A stretch of 9,889 nucleotides of DNA from Clostridiales bacterium (lineage in GTDB: Bacteria; Bacillota; Clostridia; Oscillospirales; Oscillospiraceae): NCBI GenBank assembly GCA_021199695.1, contig JAJQHP010000067.1, positions 1 to 9,889 on the forward strand, read 5' to 3'. The stretch's first letter is position 1, and every line of letters begins with the position of its first letter. Below are positions 6,397 through 9,889 of this stretch, piece after piece. The notes beneath the pieces were generated by a model, which did not search any database, was not told the DNA's origin, and worked only from the letters and a program-made list of their open reading frames with translations. Both the position numbers and the translations under genes were made by a program.

Positions 6397-6425
6397 AGTA
6401 TAACAGCTTGAACGCCCCTTTGCAA
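6397..6425 (-). promoter_or_regulatory. promoter of the putative nuclease gene
   Basis: On the minus strand TTGCAA (6425-6420), 17 nt, TATACT (6402-6397). Predicted transcription starts near 6390, about 25 nt before the ATG at 6365. The -35 lies 19 nt past the stop of the DUF6512-like gene, so this gene is likely an independent unit. Confidence 0.7.
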
Positions 6426-6443
6426 GAACGGGTAGAATAATCC

Positions 6444-6953
6444 TCACCACGGCAGCAGATAGGCCGCGTCCGCCAGGGACAAATCCTGGAACAGGACGGC
6501 GTCCGGCGGCTGTATCGTCCAGCAGACGATGAGCCCGGTCAGCAGGATGACCGCCCCGGTGAGCATACTGTTCCAGCTCTCCCCTATCGGCAGCACGGCA
6601 GGCAAAAAGAAGCCCAGCCCCATAATCACAAAGTACAGAGCCAGGTTGGTCCCCAGATCTCCGGCCCCGGCCACGCAGTTGAGATACCACCCTGCCCCCA
6701 GCAGCAGGCCGCAGCAGAGGAGCAGAGAGAGGAGCCAGGGGGCAACCCGCCACCGTCCGGCACCGGTGAGAAACAGTCCTGCGAGCAGCATCGGCCAGAA
6801 CACCAGCTTGAGATGCTCCCAGACGCTCTCGTTCACCGGTGCGATGAACTCGGTGAGGATACTGGGCCAGAGGGAGAACAGGAAGTGCAGCCCACAGCCC
6901 AGGGCCACGGCGGCAAAATAGCAAAGCAACAGCGGTCTGTCCAGATTTTTCAA
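6444..6953 (-). CDS. DUF6512-like integral membrane protein
   Basis: A hydrophobic 169-residue protein with about five predicted membrane helices (about 8-29, 48-64, 71-90, 101-121, 129-146). The short motif PVNESVWEHLK (39-49) is what I associate with the DUF6512 family, whose function is unknown. The preferred start is TTG at 6953, with GAGGGGG eight to nine nt upstream. An earlier in-frame TTG at 6995 would add 14 residues encoded entirely by the rpoD terminator hairpin and lacks a ribosome site. The gene follows rpoD on the same strand and its start lies in the terminator T-tract, so expression may depend on readthrough. GC content is high like the core genes. Confidence 0.75.
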   Translation of the reverse strand: MKNLDRPLLLCYFAAVALGCGLHFLFSLWPSILTEFIAPVNESVWEHLKLVFWPMLLAGLFLTGAGRWRVAPWLLSLLLCCGLLLGAGWYLNCVAGAGDLGTNLALYFVIMGLGFFLPAVLPIGESWNSMLTGAVILLTGLIVCWTIQPPDAVLFQDLSLADAAYLLPW

Positions 6954-6993
6954 AAAATCGCCCCCTCTGCCATACAGGATATGCAGAGGGGGC
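6952..6993 (-). terminator. intrinsic terminator after rpoD
   Basis: On the minus strand GCCCCCTCTGC (6993-6983), a 12-nt loop and GCAGAGGGGGC (6970-6960) form a perfect 11-bp GC-rich stem, then GATTTTTT to 6952. It begins 19 nt after the rpoD stop. The 3' arm contains GAGGGGG, the probable ribosome site of the next gene. Confidence 0.9.
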
Positions 6994-7011
6994 AAATTTC
7001 ATCACACGGTC

Positions 7012-8260
<1,249 letters not shown>

Positions 8261-8268
<8 letters not shown>

Positions 8269-9889
8269 TTTGGTTCCTCCAAGACTTTTTTTCTCTGAAC
8301 GCCATCAGTGCGTCGTCGTCCAGGTCGGACGTTCCGCCGCCTTTCAGGCCCTCGGTCTGTATAGTATTGATGTAGTCCTCCATGGCCTGCTCCTGGTTGC
8401 TCTGGGAGATAGGCTGCTGGAGGATGGAGACCAGGTGGTTCATCTCCTCGCCGGTCAGCTCCGGGCCGAGGGCGTTGAGGGAGATGGGCCGGTCCTCCGT
8501 CCACCGCTCCCAGATCAGCCGGTAAATGCGACCGAATACAGGGACGGTAAAGTCCTCCGGGCTGAGTCCCCGGACCTTTGAGAGCAGATTCGGGTCGTTC
8601 ATCAGCAGGGCGATGACCCCCTCCTCCGCCTTGCCGGAGCGCATATTGTCATAGCGGAGGGCGCGGCTCTCCGGCTGGTTCATCTGCACCGGCTGGAGCA
8701 CCTTTCTGGCCTGCTGTTTTTCCTCCCAGCGGGTCTGTCGCTTCTGGCTGCGGCGGATCTCCCGCTGCATGGTCTCCGGGGTAATCTCCATCTCCTTGGC
8801 CATCCGGTTGCCGTAGACCTCCCGCTCCGCCGAGCCAGGGAGCCGGGAGATCACCTCCGCCAGCTCCTGGATGCAGGCTACCTTCTGGTCGTCCTGGGTC
8901 AGGTCGTACTTTCCCTTCACCTGGAGGAGGCGGAACTCCACATGGTTCTCCGAGCCGTCGATGAGCTTCTGGAACGCCGCCGGGCCGTACTTTTTGATAA
9001 ACTCGTCCGGGTCCTTTGCCCCTGTGACTTTGAGCACCTTCACCCGGATACCCGTCTTGTCCAGCAGCTGGATGGCCCGCTGGGCGGCGTTGACACCGGC
9101 GCTGTCGCTGTCGTAGGAGATGACCACCTCCTGGGTGCGCTGAGCGATCATCCGGGCATGGTCTGGCGTCAGGGAAGTACCCAGAGAGGCCACCGCACAG
9201 TCAAAACCCGCCTGGTGGAGGGCGATGGTGTCCATATAGCCCTCGGTGAGGATGATACGGCCCTGCTTGCTCTTTCGGGCCAGATTCAGGGCAAAGAGGT
9301 TTTTGCTCTTGTTGTAGATGATGGTGTCCGGGGAGTTGAGGTATTTCGGCGTGCCGTTGTCCAGCACCCGGCCCCCAAATCCGATGACGTTCCCCCGCAG
9401 GTCGATGATGGGGAACATCACCCGGCCCCGGAACCGGTCGTAGAGACGGCCCTTGTCGTTCTTCACCACCAGTCCGGCGTCCAGCAGCTCCTGCTTGCTA
9501 TAGCCCTTCTCCCCCATGGCCTGGATGAGCATATCCCACCGGTCGTAGGAGTAGCCCAGGCCGAAGTTGACGATGGTCCGTTTGGAGAGGCCCCGGTTGG
9601 TGAAATACTCCAGGGCGAACCGGTTCTCCGGGGCCATCAGATTCTGATGGAACCACCGGGCGGCCTCACGGTTGAGCTGGTAGAGCCGCTCCCGCCTCTT
9701 TCGGTTGTCGCCGCTGCCCTTGGTCTCCGGGACGGTCATGCCCACCCGCTGGGCCAGGATGTCCACAGCGTCCGGGAAGCCCACGCCCTCCAGCTCCATG
9801 GTGAACTGGACGGCGCCACCCCCCTTGTGTCAGCCGAAGCAGTAGTACATCTGCCGCTCCGGGGAGACAGAAAAGGAGGGTGTCTTTTC
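8261..9889 (-). CDS. dnaG: DNA primase, 5' end outside the window and one in-frame TGA
   Basis: Synthesises RNA primers for replication, working with DnaB helicase. 542 codons are visible. From the Met at 9799 (residue 1 here) run [14 protein letters not shown] (118-131) of the polymerase core, TEGYMD (185-190) and DSDSAG (230-235) of the TOPRIM metal site, KDPDEF (262-267) and a C-terminal helicase-interaction domain (about 390-512). Upstream of 9799 the same frame continues with typical zinc-ribbon sequence ([18 protein letters not shown]) to the window edge, interrupted by TGA at 9830-9832. The Met at 9799 has no ribosome site and would lack the zinc domain, so it is unlikely to be the native start. 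The stop overlaps rpoD by 8 nt. Either the TGA is decoded, the gene is broken, or the base is wrong. Confidence 0.9.
9830..9832 (-). other. in-frame TGA at the zinc-ligand cysteine of dnaG
   Basis: The reading is [17 protein letters not shown]. In primases the zinc ribbon ends C-x-x-C, so the TGA replaces the second Cys of that pair, one base away from TGC. Other genes here end in TGA, ruling out a general reassignment. Two hairpins can be drawn just downstream (GGGTG/CGTCC at 9821-9817 and 9812-9808; TCCAGTTC/GAGCTGGA at 9810-9803 and 9796-9789), but neither is a convincing SECIS: the larger loop, ACCATG, lacks the G expected in its first two bases. Confidence 0.85.

Noticed and set aside
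6366..6425. TTG start at 6425 for the nuclease-like gene
   Set aside because: The TTG is part of the -35 box of a good promoter for the same gene, so transcripts would begin downstream of it.
9797..9799. ATG at 9799 as the true dnaG start
   Set aside because: No ribosome site precedes it, and typical primase zinc-ribbon sequence continues in the same frame upstream, interrupted only by one TGA.
9830..9832. Genome-wide reassignment of UGA
   Set aside because: dapB, the ACT gene, the DUF6512-like gene and dnaG all end in TGA at sensible family lengths, and Trp is encoded by TGG.

Overview
The window looks like chromosomal core sequence from a high-GC member of the Clostridia, most likely Oscillospiraceae (Flavonifractor/Lawsonibacter-like). 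That rests on protein style, the dnaG-rpoD pairing, strong GGAGG-type ribosome binding sites and high GC in the housekeeping genes. It is an inference from reading, not a database result. UGA ends four genes here and Trp is encoded by UGG, so the standard bacterial code (table 11) applies.

Left part (1-3870), minus strand: a lysine/diaminopimelate operon transcribed right to left, promoter > lysine riboswitch > intrinsic terminator > asd > dapA > dapB > free-standing double-ACT protein > terminator(s). The promoter is TTGACG-N17-TATGAT. The aptamer carries the L-box core motifs. It is followed by a hairpin and T-tract about 80 nt upstream of asd, so the operon is probably controlled by lysine through transcription attenuation. 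The enzymes run from aspartyl phosphate to tetrahydrodipicolinate. The last gene resembles the regulatory half of aspartokinase without a kinase domain.

Middle (3953-6425): queA (tRNA queuosine synthesis) reads divergently on the plus strand, followed after 13 nt by a small DUF2442 protein. A bidirectional hairpin terminator separates DUF2442 from a convergent minus-strand gene. That gene encodes a probable PD-(D/E)XK (NucS/DUF91-like) nuclease with its own good promoter. DUF2442 and the nuclease are visibly less GC-rich than their neighbours and look like accessory genes inserted among core genes.

Right part (6444-9889), minus strand: dnaG > rpoD > terminator > small DUF6512-like membrane protein. 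dnaG and rpoD overlap by 8 nt and form the classical macromolecular-synthesis pair. The rpoD terminator hairpin also carries the likely ribosome binding site of the membrane protein gene.

The most unusual observation is at the right edge. The dnaG frame runs on to the window end through one in-frame TGA (9830-9832), which sits exactly where the last zinc-ligand cysteine of the primase zinc ribbon is expected. It could be selenocysteine recoding, a genuine nonsense mutation or a one-base sequence error. The other main non-coding find is the lysine riboswitch with its promoter and terminator. No tRNA, rRNA, CRISPR array, IS element or phage gene was seen.
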